This document shows positions 8,616-17,058 of a stretch of 33,850 bases of DNA, one piece after another. A program made the translations under genes and the position numbers. Origin of the DNA: an uncultured Selenomonadaceae bacterium (GTDB taxonomy: Bacteria > Bacillota > Negativicutes > Selenomonadales > Selenomonadaceae); the NCBI GenBank assembly GCA_905234505.1, contig CAJOIA010000029.1:1-33850 (forward strand). Direction: 5' to 3'. Each line of letters begins with the position of its first letter. Within the stretch, counting starts at the first letter, position 1. The notes beneath the pieces are model-generated. The model was not told the DNA's origin and made no database searches. It worked only from the letters and a program-made list of their open reading frames with translations.

Positions 8616-8969
8616 ATGCCGCTGATTAAAAGCGAAACCATTTCTGCGAAAAATAGAGCAGGCGGTAATGGCGAAATTCAAATCACACACCTTTTAACGC
8701 CCGCTGAAATGCTCGGACAATGCAAGATGTTTGCTAAAGTCACAATACCGCCTGGCGCGTCTATTGGCGCTCATTACCATTACGGCGATTCTGAAACCTA
8801 TCACATTTTGCAGGGCAAGGCAAAATACAACGATAATGATAAATTTTATGAAGTCAACGCCGGCGAAACGCTTTTTTGTCCGGACGGCTCAATGCACGGT
8901 ATTGAAAACATTGGCACTGAAAATTTAATTTTTATCGCCATTATAATTACAACTCCTGCGCATAATTAA
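8616..8969 (+). CDS. Small cupin-domain protein
   Basis: A 117-residue single cupin barrel. Motif 1 is visible as G-A-H-Y-H-Y-G-D-S-E-T-Y, with two His and a Glu that would bind metal, and motif 2 as FCPDGSMHGIEN, with the third His. GGGGGGA precedes the ATG, 14 bases after rfbD, so it is probably in the same operon. Such stand-alone cupins may be isomerases, dioxygenases or sugar-binding proteins, and the substrate cannot be read from the sequence. A role in nucleotide-sugar metabolism is a guess from context only. Confidence 0.85.
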   Translation: MPLIKSETISAKNRAGGNGEIQITHLLTPAEMLGQCKMFAKVTIPPGASIGAHYHYGDSETYHILQGKAKYNDNDKFYEVNAGETLFCPDGSMHGIENIGTENLIFIAIIITTPAHN

Positions 8970-8990
8970 TTTTTTTCCAAAGAAACAGTG

Positions 8991-9044
8991 CGCCATCAAC
9001 CGAAAATTTCTCAGTAAAAAAAGTTGGTGGCGTATTTATTTTAG
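8991..9044 (+). terminator. Terminator after the cupin gene
   Basis: CGCCATCAAC (8991-9000) pairs with GTTGGTGGCG (9023-9032), 10 bp with one wobble and a 22-base loop, followed by TATTTATTTTAG. It closes the plus-strand operon ending at 8969. Confidence 0.55.
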
Positions 9045-9045
9045 T

Positions 9046-9074
9046 TTGTAGCTCATTAATTTTTCAGTTAAATA
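9046..9074 (+). promoter_or_regulatory. Possible promoter for the PIN/TRAM gene
   Basis: TTGTAG (9046-9051), 17-base spacer, TAAATA (9069-9074), about 30 bases before the ATG and right after the preceding terminator. The match is moderate. Confidence 0.35.
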
Positions 9075-9104
9075 TGTTAAATTTATTTTGAGGAGGTGTA
9101 GCTT

Positions 9105-10334
9105 ATGCTCGATAAAGTTATAAGATTTTTTATAATGTTAACATTGGTCATAGCAGGCGGCGCGCTTTGCAGGTTTGCCAGTCCGCTAATGGCAGATTTA
9201 ATCTCCACAGAAATTTTCTCGGTCGATTTGGGAATTTTTCAGTTAACGTTCGCCAGTTTGATATGTATATCGATTGGCGCGATTTTGGGCGGTGTTTGCG
9301 GCTGGTTTATTTCGCCGTTTTTAATTCGTCGGCTAGGAAATTTCACTGCATTTGTCGAAAAACAGCTTAACAAAATGCCAATTCACGACGTAATTGCGGG
9401 CGCTGTTGGTTTGGCGATAGGACTTATTATTGCGGATTTATTGGGCAATGCTTTTTCGCGCATTCCCGTTGTTGGAAATTATATACCGATTGTTTTTAGT
9501 ATTGTGCTTGGTACTCTGGGTATTCGCATAACGATTAAAAAGCGCCACGAATTGGCAGGAAGTTTTGCATTTGTACCGCGAATACTGAAGGAAATTTTAC
9601 GCAGTCGCGAGGCTAAGACTAAAGAAATTGAAGCAGCTGAAGTTCAACCCGAAACTCAAACTGAAAACGAAAAGCCGATTGAAACCGCGCCCTCTGAAGA
9701 AAATTCTCATCCGAAGGTTAATCTTGTTAAGGCTGACAAAAATAAAAATTATAAATTGCTGGATACGAACGTGATAATTGACGGGCGCATTGCCGACATT
9801 TGCAAAACTGGATTTTTAGAAGGCACGCTGTTAATTCCGGTTTTCGTACTTGAGGAAGTTCAACACATTGCCGATTCGCCCGATAGTTTGCGTCGCGTTC
9901 GCGGAAGGCGTGGGCTTGATGTTCTGCAAAAAATTCAAGATAACCCGTCGCTTGAAGTTGAAGTAATGAATATTGACTTTGAAGACATTCACGAAGTTGA
10001 TTCAAAATTGGTAAGGCTTGCGCAGAAAGTCAATGGCAAAATCATTACCAACGATTTTAATTTGAACAAGGTAGCACAGTTGCGCGGCGTCGAAGTGCTG
10101 AATATCAATGATTTGTCAAACGCTGTGAAGGCTGTGGTAATTCCAGGTGAAACAATGAAGGTACAAGTAGTTCGTGATGGCAAAGAGCCAGGTCAAGGCG
10201 TGGCGTATTTGGACGACGGCACAATGATTGTTATTGAAAATGGGCACAGATATTTAAGTCGCACTATTTCAGTTGAAGTTACGAGTGCGTTGCAAACTTC
10301 GGCGGGGCGTATGATTTTTGCTAAACCGCGTTAA
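9105..10334 (+). CDS. Membrane-anchored PIN/TRAM-domain protein (YacL-like)
   Basis: A 409-residue protein. The first ~150 residues hold about four transmembrane helices. A charged Glu-rich linker (about 165-210) leads to a PIN domain beginning LLDTNVIIDGR, with its first acidic residue in DTN and further acids in VLEEV and ITNDFNLNK. The C-terminal ~60 residues form a TRAM domain (MKVQVVRDGKEPGQGVAYLDDGTMIVIENG). The length and order match the YacL family of Firmicutes, predicted membrane-tethered ribonucleases or RNA-binding proteins. GAGGAGGTG precedes the ATG. It is followed after 23 bases by cheB and probably co-transcribed with it. The nuclease role is inferred from the family. Confidence 0.9.
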   Translation: MLDKVIRFFIMLTLVIAGGALCRFASPLMADLISTEIFSVDLGIFQLTFASLICISIGAILGGVCGWFISPFLIRRLGNFTAFVEKQLNKMPIHDVIAGAVGLAIGLIIADLLGNAFSRIPVVGNYIPIVFSIVLGTLGIRITIKKRHELAGSFAFVPRILKEILRSREAKTKEIEAAEVQPETQTENEKPIETAPSEENSHPKVNLVKADKNKNYKLLDTNVIIDGRIADICKTGFLEGTLLIPVFVLEEVQHIADSPDSLRRVRGRRGLDVLQKIQDNPSLEVEVMNIDFEDIHEVDSKLVRLAQKVNGKIITNDFNLNKVAQLRGVEVLNINDLSNAVKAVVIPGETMKVQVVRDGKEPGQGVAYLDDGTMIVIENGHRYLSRTISVEVTSALQTSAGRMIFAKPR

Positions 10335-10357
10335 AAAATTGCGAGGTGGTGAGATTG

Positions 10358-10942
10358 GTGAACAGAATAAATTTGATAGCGATAGGATCATCAACAGGCG
10401 GTGTGGAGGCGCTTGCAACGATCTTGCCGCGATTGCTTCCGCCGCTCCCACCAATAGTAATTGTGCAGCACATACCAGCTGGATTTTCGCGAATGTTCGC
10501 CAACCGCATGGATAAAGAATGCGTTTTGACAGTTAAGGAAGGCGAAGATGGCGAAATAATCAAGGAAAATTGCGTTTATATAGCGCCAGGCGGTATTCAT
10601 ATGAAACTTTGTCGTCGCAGTGCAGGTTTACAAATCAGCTGTTTTATGGCGCCGCCGGTACATTCTTGTCGTCCAGCAGTTGACATATTGTTTAAATCGG
10701 TGGCTGAATTGGTTGGAGCGACCGCATTGGGCGTCATTTTAACTGGAATAGGACATGATGGAGCGGAAGGTTTATTGCAAATGAAAAATCGGGGTGCGCT
10801 AACATTGGGGCAAGATGAAAGGAGTTGCATAGTTTACGGTATGCCGAAATCTGCGTATGAATGCGGCGCAGTTGATCGGCAAATACCGCTTGAAGGTATG
10901 GCTTTGGCAATTAGTTCAATAGTCCACAAAAGAAATAGATAA
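10358..10942 (+). CDS. Stand-alone CheB-type protein-glutamate methylesterase
   Basis: A 194-residue catalytic domain only. Full-length CheB is about 350 residues with an N-terminal receiver, which is absent here. The serine-hydrolase triad is complete: Ser12 in GSSTGG, His38 in VQHIP and Asp134 in TGIGHDG. I placed the start at GTG 10358, 9 bases after GAGGTG, rather than the in-frame GTG at 10346 inside that site. CheB removes methyl groups from chemoreceptor glutamates. Without a receiver it would not be controlled by CheA phosphorylation, and no chemotaxis gene is nearby, so its substrate may not be a classical receptor. Confidence 0.85.
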   Translation: MNRINLIAIGSSTGGVEALATILPRLLPPLPPIVIVQHIPAGFSRMFANRMDKECVLTVKEGEDGEIIKENCVYIAPGGIHMKLCRRSAGLQISCFMAPPVHSCRPAVDILFKSVAELVGATALGVILTGIGHDGAEGLLQMKNRGALTLGQDERSCIVYGMPKSAYECGAVDRQIPLEGMALAISSIVHKRNR

Positions 10943-10960
10943 TCCGCAATAACATTTTTA

Positions 10961-10998
10961 GATGCTACAGCTTTTTAAGTTTGTAGCATTTTTTATTT
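10961..10998 (+). terminator. Intrinsic terminator after cheB-like gene
   Basis: ATGCTACA (10962-10969) and TGTAGCAT (10982-10989) form a perfect 8-bp stem, followed by five T and ATTT. Confidence 0.8.
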
Positions 10999-11024
10999 AA
11001 TAAATCAACAGAAACACAAGAAAA

Positions 11025-11046
11025 GAGCGCGCAGGGACGCGCGCTC
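11025..11046. repeat. GC-rich perfect hairpin
   Basis: GAGCGCGC and GCGCGCTC form a perfect 8-bp stem around a six-base loop (AGGGAC), in the 250-base gap between the convergent cheB-like gene and dnaE. No T tract follows, so it is not an obvious terminator. Confidence 0.5.
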
Positions 11047-11153
11047 CCGCGCCATTTTCAGGATTGAAAATCTGCGCGGTTGTATGTTATTTTTTAATCA
11101 CTCGTGTCTGATCTCGCATGATCGATCCTACTTTTGTTTTTCTTTCTTTGCTT

Positions 11154-11189
11154 GGCGTTTCTTTATTTTTACAAAAAGAAAGAAATGCC
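11154..11189. repeat. Inverted repeat at the dnaE 3' end
   Basis: GGCGTTTCTTT pairs with AAAGAAATGCC (11 bp with one wobble), extended inward by a mismatch and further T/A pairs. It lies 3 bases past the dnaE stop. The flank on the dnaE strand is A-rich, not T-rich, so it may stabilise the mRNA 3' end rather than act as a classic terminator. The rest of the 10943-11192 gap holds nothing else that I can identify. Confidence 0.45.
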
Positions 11190-11192
11190 TAT

Positions 11193-14100
11193 TTAATAAG
11201 CTCTGAAATTTTTTTCACCGATAAGATTTTTTATTTCTGCGCGAAGGATGGGATTATCCTCAACTTTCAAATCTGATTGACGCTGCCATTTGCCTGATTT
11301 TTTGAAGTAAACCTCATTTGAGCCGGAATATTTTTTTAGAATTTCGCGCAGTGGTTCTTCGAGCTCAGCATTTGGCAAAGTCAAATAAATTGCCGGAATA
11401 TAATCTTTCGCCGTGATAATATTTTTCGCCACCAACTGAGAATTTTCAAGCACACCTTCAATAACGACAATTTCATCAATCAAAATAAAATTTATGCAGC
11501 TTGTAAAAACATTTGGAAAAACCGTCACGCTCATTTTGCCGCTTAAATCTTCAATCGTTATGTAAGCCATCATTGAACCTTTTTTCGTGGTGATTTGCCG
11601 CAAATCTGTTATAAGCCCGCCAATTTTAATATTCTTGCCAATAAAATTTTTGTTGTGCTTAATTTGCTCAATTTTAAAGAGACCAGAAAATTTATCAATA
11701 AATTCTTCAAGAGGATTGCCCGACATATAGAAACCAAGAGCATCTTTTTCATCGCGCAAGATTTCAATTTTCGGCTTTTCTGGAATATCCGGAACGCTGT
11801 AATTTGACACGGAAAAAGTTTCGTCATTGAAAAGGCTAATTTGCCCGCTCGCCTTGTTGGCTTGGCTAATCGTACCTTCACGAAAAGCTTCATTTAATGA
11901 CGCAAGTACAGCAGTTCTGCGCGAATCAATGCAGTCAAACGCGCCGCATTTTATCAGATTTTCAAGTGAACGCTTATTAAAATCTTTCAAATCCACGCGC
12001 TGGCAAAAATCTAACAGCGATTTAAATTTGCCGCCGCTCTCACGGACTTTAACCAAGCCGCTAATCGTCGCCTCGCCAATGTTTTTAATCGCCGATAACG
12101 CAAACCTAATCGCGCCGTCCTCAACCTGAAAATGCACACCGCTCAAATTTATATCCGGTGGCAAAATTTTTATTCCAAGATTTTTAGCCACGTCAATATA
12201 GCTGTTAACCTTGTCAGAATCCATAACGCTTGAAAGCATCGCCGCCATAAATTCAACCGGATAATGCGCCTTCAGATAAGCCGTTTGCCACGCGATTAAT
12301 CCATATGCCGCTGAATGAGATTTATTAAATCCATAATCAGCAAAGTGCAAAAGCAGTTCAAAAATTTTCTCAGCAAGATTTATATCAATATTATTCGACA
12401 CACAGCCGCGCAAAAAACTTTCTTTCTGAGCTAAAAGAATTTCGGCTTTCTTCTTGCCCATAGCCCGCCGCAATAAATCCGCTTGCCCCAATGTAAAGCC
12501 CGCCAGCGCCTGAACAATTTGCATAACTTGCTCTTGATATAAAATCACGCCGAAAGTTTCGCGCAATATCGGCTCAAGTTTCGGGTGCAAGTATTCAACT
12601 TTTTTCACGCCGTGCTTGCCATTTATAAAATCGTCCACCATTCCGCTGCCCAATGGTCCAGGTCGATACAAAGCAACCGTCGGTATCAAATCTGCAAAAC
12701 CTTCAGGCTTCAAATCTTTAACCAGCTTTGTCATGCCCGCAGATTCCATTTGAAATACCGCTCCCGTTTCGCCCGCTGATAACATTTGAGCCGTTAATTT
12801 GTCGCGCAGCGGTATTCGCGTTATATCAATTTTTTTGCCGCGCGTCTTTTTAACGTTCGCAATGGCTTCATCAATTATCGTCAGCGTTCTTAAGCCGAGA
12901 AAGTCCATTTTCAGCAAACCAAGTTCTTCGATTGTGTCCTTGTCGTACTGCGTCACGAGCGTATCATTTGAAATTTGCACCGGTACATATTCAGTTAGAG
13001 GCAATTTTGAAATAACAATTCCTGCGGCGTGCGTTGACGAATGACGCGGCAAACCCTCAAGCATTTTAGCAAAATCTATCACGCGCCGAACTTGAGCATT
13101 GTTTTCATATTCACGCGCCAAATCCCGCGAGGTTTGCAACGCCTTATCAAGTGTGATTTTTAATTCATTGGGTATCATCGCCACAATTCGCGAGCCTTCG
13201 ACGTAAGGAATATTAAGCGCCCGCACAACGTCACGCACAACCGCCTTTGCCGCCATAGTCCCAAATGTCACAATCTGCGCGACCCGCTCTTCACCATAAA
13301 AATTCTTGACGTATTCAATGACTTCATCGCGTCGAATATAGCAAAAATCCACGTCAATATCCGGCATCGTTACGCGCTCTGGATTCAAAAAACGCTCGAA
13401 CAGCAAATTAAATTCAAGCGGATCAATTTCAGTAATTCCCAAAATGTAAGCAACGATACTGCCCGCCGCACTGCCACGACCAGGACCAACCGCAATATTA
13501 TTTTTTTTCGCAAAGGCAATGAAATCCCACACAATTAAAAAATAGCCGTCGTAACCCATTTGATGGATAATTTTCAGCTCATAATTCAGCCGCGTCAAAA
13601 TTTCGTCCGTGAAAAGCAAATACCGCTCACCAAGCTTATCATAACAAAGCGCGCGTAAATATTCAGCGTCGCTCTTAAAATTTTTAGGCAAAGGATAAAC
13701 CGGCAAGTGCAACTTTCCAAATTCAAAAGTCACATTGCAACGCTCGGCAATTTTCAAAGTGTTATCGCAAGCCTCCGGAATTTCCGCAAAAAGAAGGCGC
13801 ATTTCCTCCGGCGACTTCAAATAATAATCGTCAGAGGAAAAGCGCAAACGTTTTGTATCGTCAACAGTCTTATTCATTTGAATGCAAAGCAACAAATCTT
13901 GAAATTCGCTATCTTCGCGGCGCACGTAATGACTGTCGTTAGTGGCAACAAGTGGAATATTCAATTCGCGCGAAATATTTATGAGGTTATCGCGAACAAT
14001 TTTTTCTTCGTCCAAGCCGTGATTCTGCAATTCCAGAAAAAAATTATCACGCCCAAAAATTTCAACGTACTCATTCACAAGTTCGACTGCGCGAGGAATA

Positions 14101-14558
14101 TCATTTTTAAGAATAGCGCGGGGGATTTCGCCGACAACGCATGCACTGAGCGCAATTAAACCGCTGTGATATTTTTTCAAAATTTCTTTGTCAACGCGCG
14201 GCTTGTAATAAAATCCTTCGGTCGCCGCAAGCGATACAAGCTTAACCAAATTTCTGTAGCCTTCATTATTTTCAGCCAGCAGCACCAAATGAAAATATTT
14301 TTCGCCGTCAACTTCAGCGCGAATTTTCCTATTCGCCGGAGCAACATAAACTTCGCAACCAATAATCGGCTTAATCCCGCGCTTCTTCGCCGCCTTGTAA
14401 AAATTAACCGCGCCGTACATATTGCCGTGATCTGTTATCGCCAGCGCGTCCATACCAAGATTTTTTGCCTGATCAAGTAAATCTTCAATCCGCGCTGCGC
14501 CGTCCAGCAAACTATATTCTGTGTGCGTGTGCAGGTGTACGAAGTTTTTATCAGTCAT
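11193..14558 (-). CDS. dnaE: DNA polymerase III alpha subunit
   Basis: A 1121-residue replicative or lesion-bypass C-family polymerase. The N-terminal PHP domain opens HLHTHTEYSLLDGA with ITDHGNMYG. The polymerase palm carries VGPGRGSAAGS and the catalytic PDIDVDF near residue 396. The helix-hairpin-helix region and an OB fold (IKIGGLITDLRQI, about 960) complete the DnaE1-type order. The length is normal and there is no 3'-5' exonuclease domain as in PolC. The ATG abuts the RNase J stop (TAAATG), with GGAGAT inside the upstream gene, so the two are translationally coupled. Confidence 0.95.
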   Translation of the reverse strand: MTDKNFVHLHTHTEYSLLDGAARIEDLLDQAKNLGMDALAITDHGNMYGAVNFYKAAKKRGIKPIIGCEVYVAPANRKIRAEVDGEKYFHLVLLAENNEGYRNLVKLVSLAATEGFYYKPRVDKEILKKYHSGLIALSACVVGEIPRAILKNDIPRAVELVNEYVEIFGRDNFFLELQNHGLDEEKIVRDNLINISRELNIPLVATNDSHYVRREDSEFQDLLLCIQMNKTVDDTKRLRFSSDDYYLKSPEEMRLLFAEIPEACDNTLKIAERCNVTFEFGKLHLPVYPLPKNFKSDAEYLRALCYDKLGERYLLFTDEILTRLNYELKIIHQMGYDGYFLIVWDFIAFAKKNNIAVGPGRGSAAGSIVAYILGITEIDPLEFNLLFERFLNPERVTMPDIDVDFCYIRRDEVIEYVKNFYGEERVAQIVTFGTMAAKAVVRDVVRALNIPYVEGSRIVAMIPNELKITLDKALQTSRDLAREYENNAQVRRVIDFAKMLEGLPRHSSTHAAGIVISKLPLTEYVPVQISNDTLVTQYDKDTIEELGLLKMDFLGLRTLTIIDEAIANVKKTRGKKIDITRIPLRDKLTAQMLSAGETGAVFQMESAGMTKLVKDLKPEGFADLIPTVALYRPGPLGSGMVDDFINGKHGVKKVEYLHPKLEPILRETFGVILYQEQVMQIVQALAGFTLGQADLLRRAMGKKKAEILLAQKESFLRGCVSNNIDINLAEKIFELLLHFADYGFNKSHSAAYGLIAWQTAYLKAHYPVEFMAAMLSSVMDSDKVNSYIDVAKNLGIKILPPDINLSGVHFQVEDGAIRFALSAIKNIGEATISGLVKVRESGGKFKSLLDFCQRVDLKDFNKRSLENLIKCGAFDCIDSRRTAVLASLNEAFREGTISQANKASGQISLFNDETFSVSNYSVPDIPEKPKIEILRDEKDALGFYMSGNPLEEFIDKFSGLFKIEQIKHNKNFIGKNIKIGGLITDLRQITTKKGSMMAYITIEDLSGKMSVTVFPNVFTSCINFILIDEIVVIEGVLENSQLVAKNIITAKDYIPAIYLTLPNAELEEPLREILKKYSGSNEVYFKKSGKWQRQSDLKVEDNPILRAEIKNLIGEKNFRAY

Positions 14559-16232
14559 TTAAATCTCCATGATAATCGGCAAAATCATCGGGCGGCGGCG
14601 GGTTTGGTCAAATAAAAACTGCGCGAGTGCGTCTTTAACATTAACTTTCATTGTCGACCAATCGGAAATTTTTTCTTCAGCACAACGTCTCAAAGCCTGG
14701 CAAACGCGCTGCTTAGCGTCCTCCATAAGCTCCTCAGATTCACGCACATAAACAAAGCCGCGCGAAACTATGTCCGGTCCAGCCACCACTTTGCCGGTTT
14801 CCTTATTCATAGTCACAACCACAATCAAAATTCCGTCCTGCGAAAGTTGCCGCCTGTCGCGCAGGACAATATTTCCAACGTCGCCCACGCCTAAGCCGTC
14901 AACCATAACAACGCCCCAGTTAATTCTGCCGACGATTTTTCCACGCTCCCGCGTAAATTCAAAGACATAGCCATTTTCACCAACAAAAATATGATCGCGC
15001 GGCATTCCAAGATCTTCAGCAAGTTTGGCGTGCGCGTGCAAATGGTGCAATTCGCCGTGAACCGGTATAAAAAATTTCGGCTTAATTAGATTGTGCATAA
15101 GCTTCAATTCTTCCTGCGACGCGTGACCAGAAACGTGAATGCCTTCATTTCTGCTGTAAATCACATTAGCGCCAAGCCGCAACAAATTATCAACAGTCTT
15201 GGCAACAACTTTTTCATTGCCAGGAATCGGCGTGGCGGAAATAATAACAGTGTCGCCCTGAACAATGTCAACCTGCCTGTGGTCGCTCATTGCCATTCGA
15301 GTTAGCGCGCTCATTGGTTCACCTTGACTGCCTGTCGTGATAATGACAACGCGATTTGCCGGATAATTTACAATGTCTTCAATATCGATAATGACGCCTT
15401 CGGGAGCGTGAATGTAGCCAAGTTCAAGCGAAATATTCACCACGTTAACCATACTGCGCCCCAAAATTGCAACGCGCCGCCGATATTTTACAGCCGTATC
15501 AATCACCTGCTGAATCCTGTGAACATTTGACGAAAAAGTCGCTACGATAATTCGCCCCTGCGCATTTTGAAATTCTCGATTAAACGCCAAGCCTACAGTT
15601 TTTTCGCTGAGCGTGTGCCCTTCCTTCTCAGAATTCGTTGAGTCAGCCATTAAAACCAAAACGCCTTTATTGCCCAAATCTGCAAAGCGGCGAAAATCAG
15701 TCATTTTACCATCAACCGGCGTATAATCAAATTTAAAATCGCCCGTGTGAACAATCATTCCGACCGGCGTTTTTATCGATAAACCAACCGAATCCGGAAT
15801 TGAATGATTGACGCGAATAAACCCCACACTAAAACAGCCGAGCATAATAATTTCGCCAGGCGTCACGGCGTGCAAATTTCCTGCATCAACGCCATTTTCT
15901 TTGAGCCGCCCTTCCAATATTCCAAGCGTTAATCTTGTGCCGTAAACTGGAACGGAAAGTTGCTTTAAAATGTACGGCAACGCTCCAATATGATCTTCGT
16001 GCCCGTGCGTTAGAACTATTGCCTTTAAACATTGCTGATTTTCTAGGACGTACGAAATATCCGGTATGACTAAATCTACGCCGAGCATGTCAGTTTCTGG
16101 GAACATTAGCCCCGAATCAATTAAAATCATTTCGTCGCCGCAACGAATCACTGTCATATTTTTTCCAATTTCGCCTAAGCCGCCCAATGGAATTATCTGC
16201 AACTTTTGTTCAACTCTCGCCTCATTTCTCAC
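14559..16232 (-). CDS. Ribonuclease J
   Basis: About 557 residues of the metallo-beta-lactamase/beta-CASP family, a cytoplasmic 5'-3' exo- and endoribonuclease for mRNA decay and rRNA maturation. The motifs are LTHGHEDHIG (zinc ligands), HTGDFKFD, MADSTNSEKEGHT, TTGSQGEPMSAL and SGHASQEELK. The start is best at GTG 16232, 9 bases after GCGAGG. An upstream TTG at 16241 touches the ribosome-binding site and is unlikely. Many Firmicutes have two paralogs, J1 and J2, and this window shows one, so I give no symbol. It leads the rnj-dnaE operon. Confidence 0.93.
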   Translation of the reverse strand: MRNEARVEQKLQIIPLGGLGEIGKNMTVIRCGDEMILIDSGLMFPETDMLGVDLVIPDISYVLENQQCLKAIVLTHGHEDHIGALPYILKQLSVPVYGTRLTLGILEGRLKENGVDAGNLHAVTPGEIIMLGCFSVGFIRVNHSIPDSVGLSIKTPVGMIVHTGDFKFDYTPVDGKMTDFRRFADLGNKGVLVLMADSTNSEKEGHTLSEKTVGLAFNREFQNAQGRIIVATFSSNVHRIQQVIDTAVKYRRRVAILGRSMVNVVNISLELGYIHAPEGVIIDIEDIVNYPANRVVIITTGSQGEPMSALTRMAMSDHRQVDIVQGDTVIISATPIPGNEKVVAKTVDNLLRLGANVIYSRNEGIHVSGHASQEELKLMHNLIKPKFFIPVHGELHHLHAHAKLAEDLGMPRDHIFVGENGYVFEFTRERGKIVGRINWGVVMVDGLGVGDVGNIVLRDRRQLSQDGILIVVVTMNKETGKVVAGPDIVSRGFVYVRESEELMEDAKQRVCQALRRCAEEKISDWSTMKVNVKDALAQFLFDQTRRRPMILPIIMEI

Positions 16233-16326
16233 TTTCAACAACCTCGCTTAAATTTTTCAATAAAAAAACCTCCCACAATTTTAAAAAAACAAACAGCTAA
16301 AAATCCGAACATTCATCGTCACTAAT

Positions 16327-16355
16327 ATTCTAACATTTAGCTTGAATCATTGCAA
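16327..16355 (-). promoter_or_regulatory. Promoter of the RNase J-dnaE operon
   Basis: On the minus strand TTGCAA (16355-16350), a 17-base spacer and TAGAAT (16332-16327) lie about 95 bases before the RNase J start. Confidence 0.5.
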
Positions 16356-16369
16356 TTTAAATTTGCGCA

Positions 16370-16396
16370 AAAAAATAAGCCCTCGTTCGAGAGCTT
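16370..16396 (-). terminator. Terminator of the fabH-like operon
   Basis: On the minus strand AAGC-TCTCG pairs with CGAG-GGCTT (8 bp with one mismatch, tight loop), followed by ATTTTTTT. It lies 12 bases past the stop at 16408. Confidence 0.65.
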
Positions 16397-16407
16397 AAGA
16401 AAATACT

Positions 16408-17049
16408 TTATTCAGTTTTTACGCCGTCGTCCAAATCGATAATTCCTACAGCATAAGCCGCAATTTCGCCTTGCTGGAAAATAAAATGCACGTGCGTGGC
16501 GTCGTCAAAATAAAATTCTTCCGGCACTGCGTTTAATTGTTGAAAATCATTGAACAACACGATATTATTTTTCTCGACATAAGCCCGAAGTCTGCGCGTG
16601 ATATTTCCTGGTGAATAATAATCTTCGCCGTTAACCGCAGGACCAATTTCTGTCAAACTGCTCGCCCAAATTCTTTCGCCGGTGCCGGAATTAAAATTCA
16701 GCGTACGATAATAGCGCGAAGGATGCGCCGAGCCTTCAAAATTTACGTACTGGTCAAGAATTATGCTCAAAAGTCCGCCGTCGTGGTTGCAGGGAATGCG
16801 ATAATCAATTTCCATTGCCACAGAAGTAAAATCGCCATTAGCCATACTTTCGTTCACAGTATTAACCAGCCGCTGAACTTCTGCGCGAATTTCCTTGTTA
16901 ATTTTCGCCGCCACTTCTTTATCGTCAAGAATAATCAGCGGATAAATTACGTTAGAATCGCCCAGATAAAGCACGCTGTCAATTTCCGCCGCCTCAGCGT
17001 TGGACAGGCTCATTAAAAAAATCGCCAGCGCTATAATAAATTTTTTCAT
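16408..17049 (-). CDS. Exported DUF3298/RsiV-like protein
   Basis: About 213 residues. The N-terminus MKKFIIALAIFLMSLSNAEA is a clear signal peptide with an A-x-A type cleavage site. The mature part has YPLIILDDKEVAAKINKEI and a central FEGSAHPSRYYRTLNFN segment, the pattern of the DUF4163/DUF3298 domain pair seen in RsiV-type anti-sigma and lysozyme-binding proteins. No membrane anchor remains after cleavage. I chose ATG 17049, 5 bases after AGGTGG; a GTG at 17058 lies inside that site. Its ribosome-binding site overlaps the stop of the upstream ketosynthase gene, so they form one operon. The function is unknown. Confidence 0.75.
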   Translation of the reverse strand: MKKFIIALAIFLMSLSNAEAAEIDSVLYLGDSNVIYPLIILDDKEVAAKINKEIRAEVQRLVNTVNESMANGDFTSVAMEIDYRIPCNHDGGLLSIILDQYVNFEGSAHPSRYYRTLNFNSGTGERIWASSLTEIGPAVNGEDYYSPGNITRRLRAYVEKNNIVLFNDFQQLNAVPEEFYFDDATHVHFIFQQGEIAAYAVGIIDLDDGVKTE

Positions 17050-17058
17050 AAAAACCAC

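Noticed and set aside
11025-11046. GC-rich hairpin as a terminator or small RNA
   Set aside because: The stem is perfect but has no T tract, and no promoter was seen before it; a proper terminator already lies at 10961-10998.
13707-14159. 150-codon plus-strand frame inside dnaE
   Set aside because: Antisense shadow of the PHP/palm region; the translation is basic and aromatic-rich with no family resemblance.
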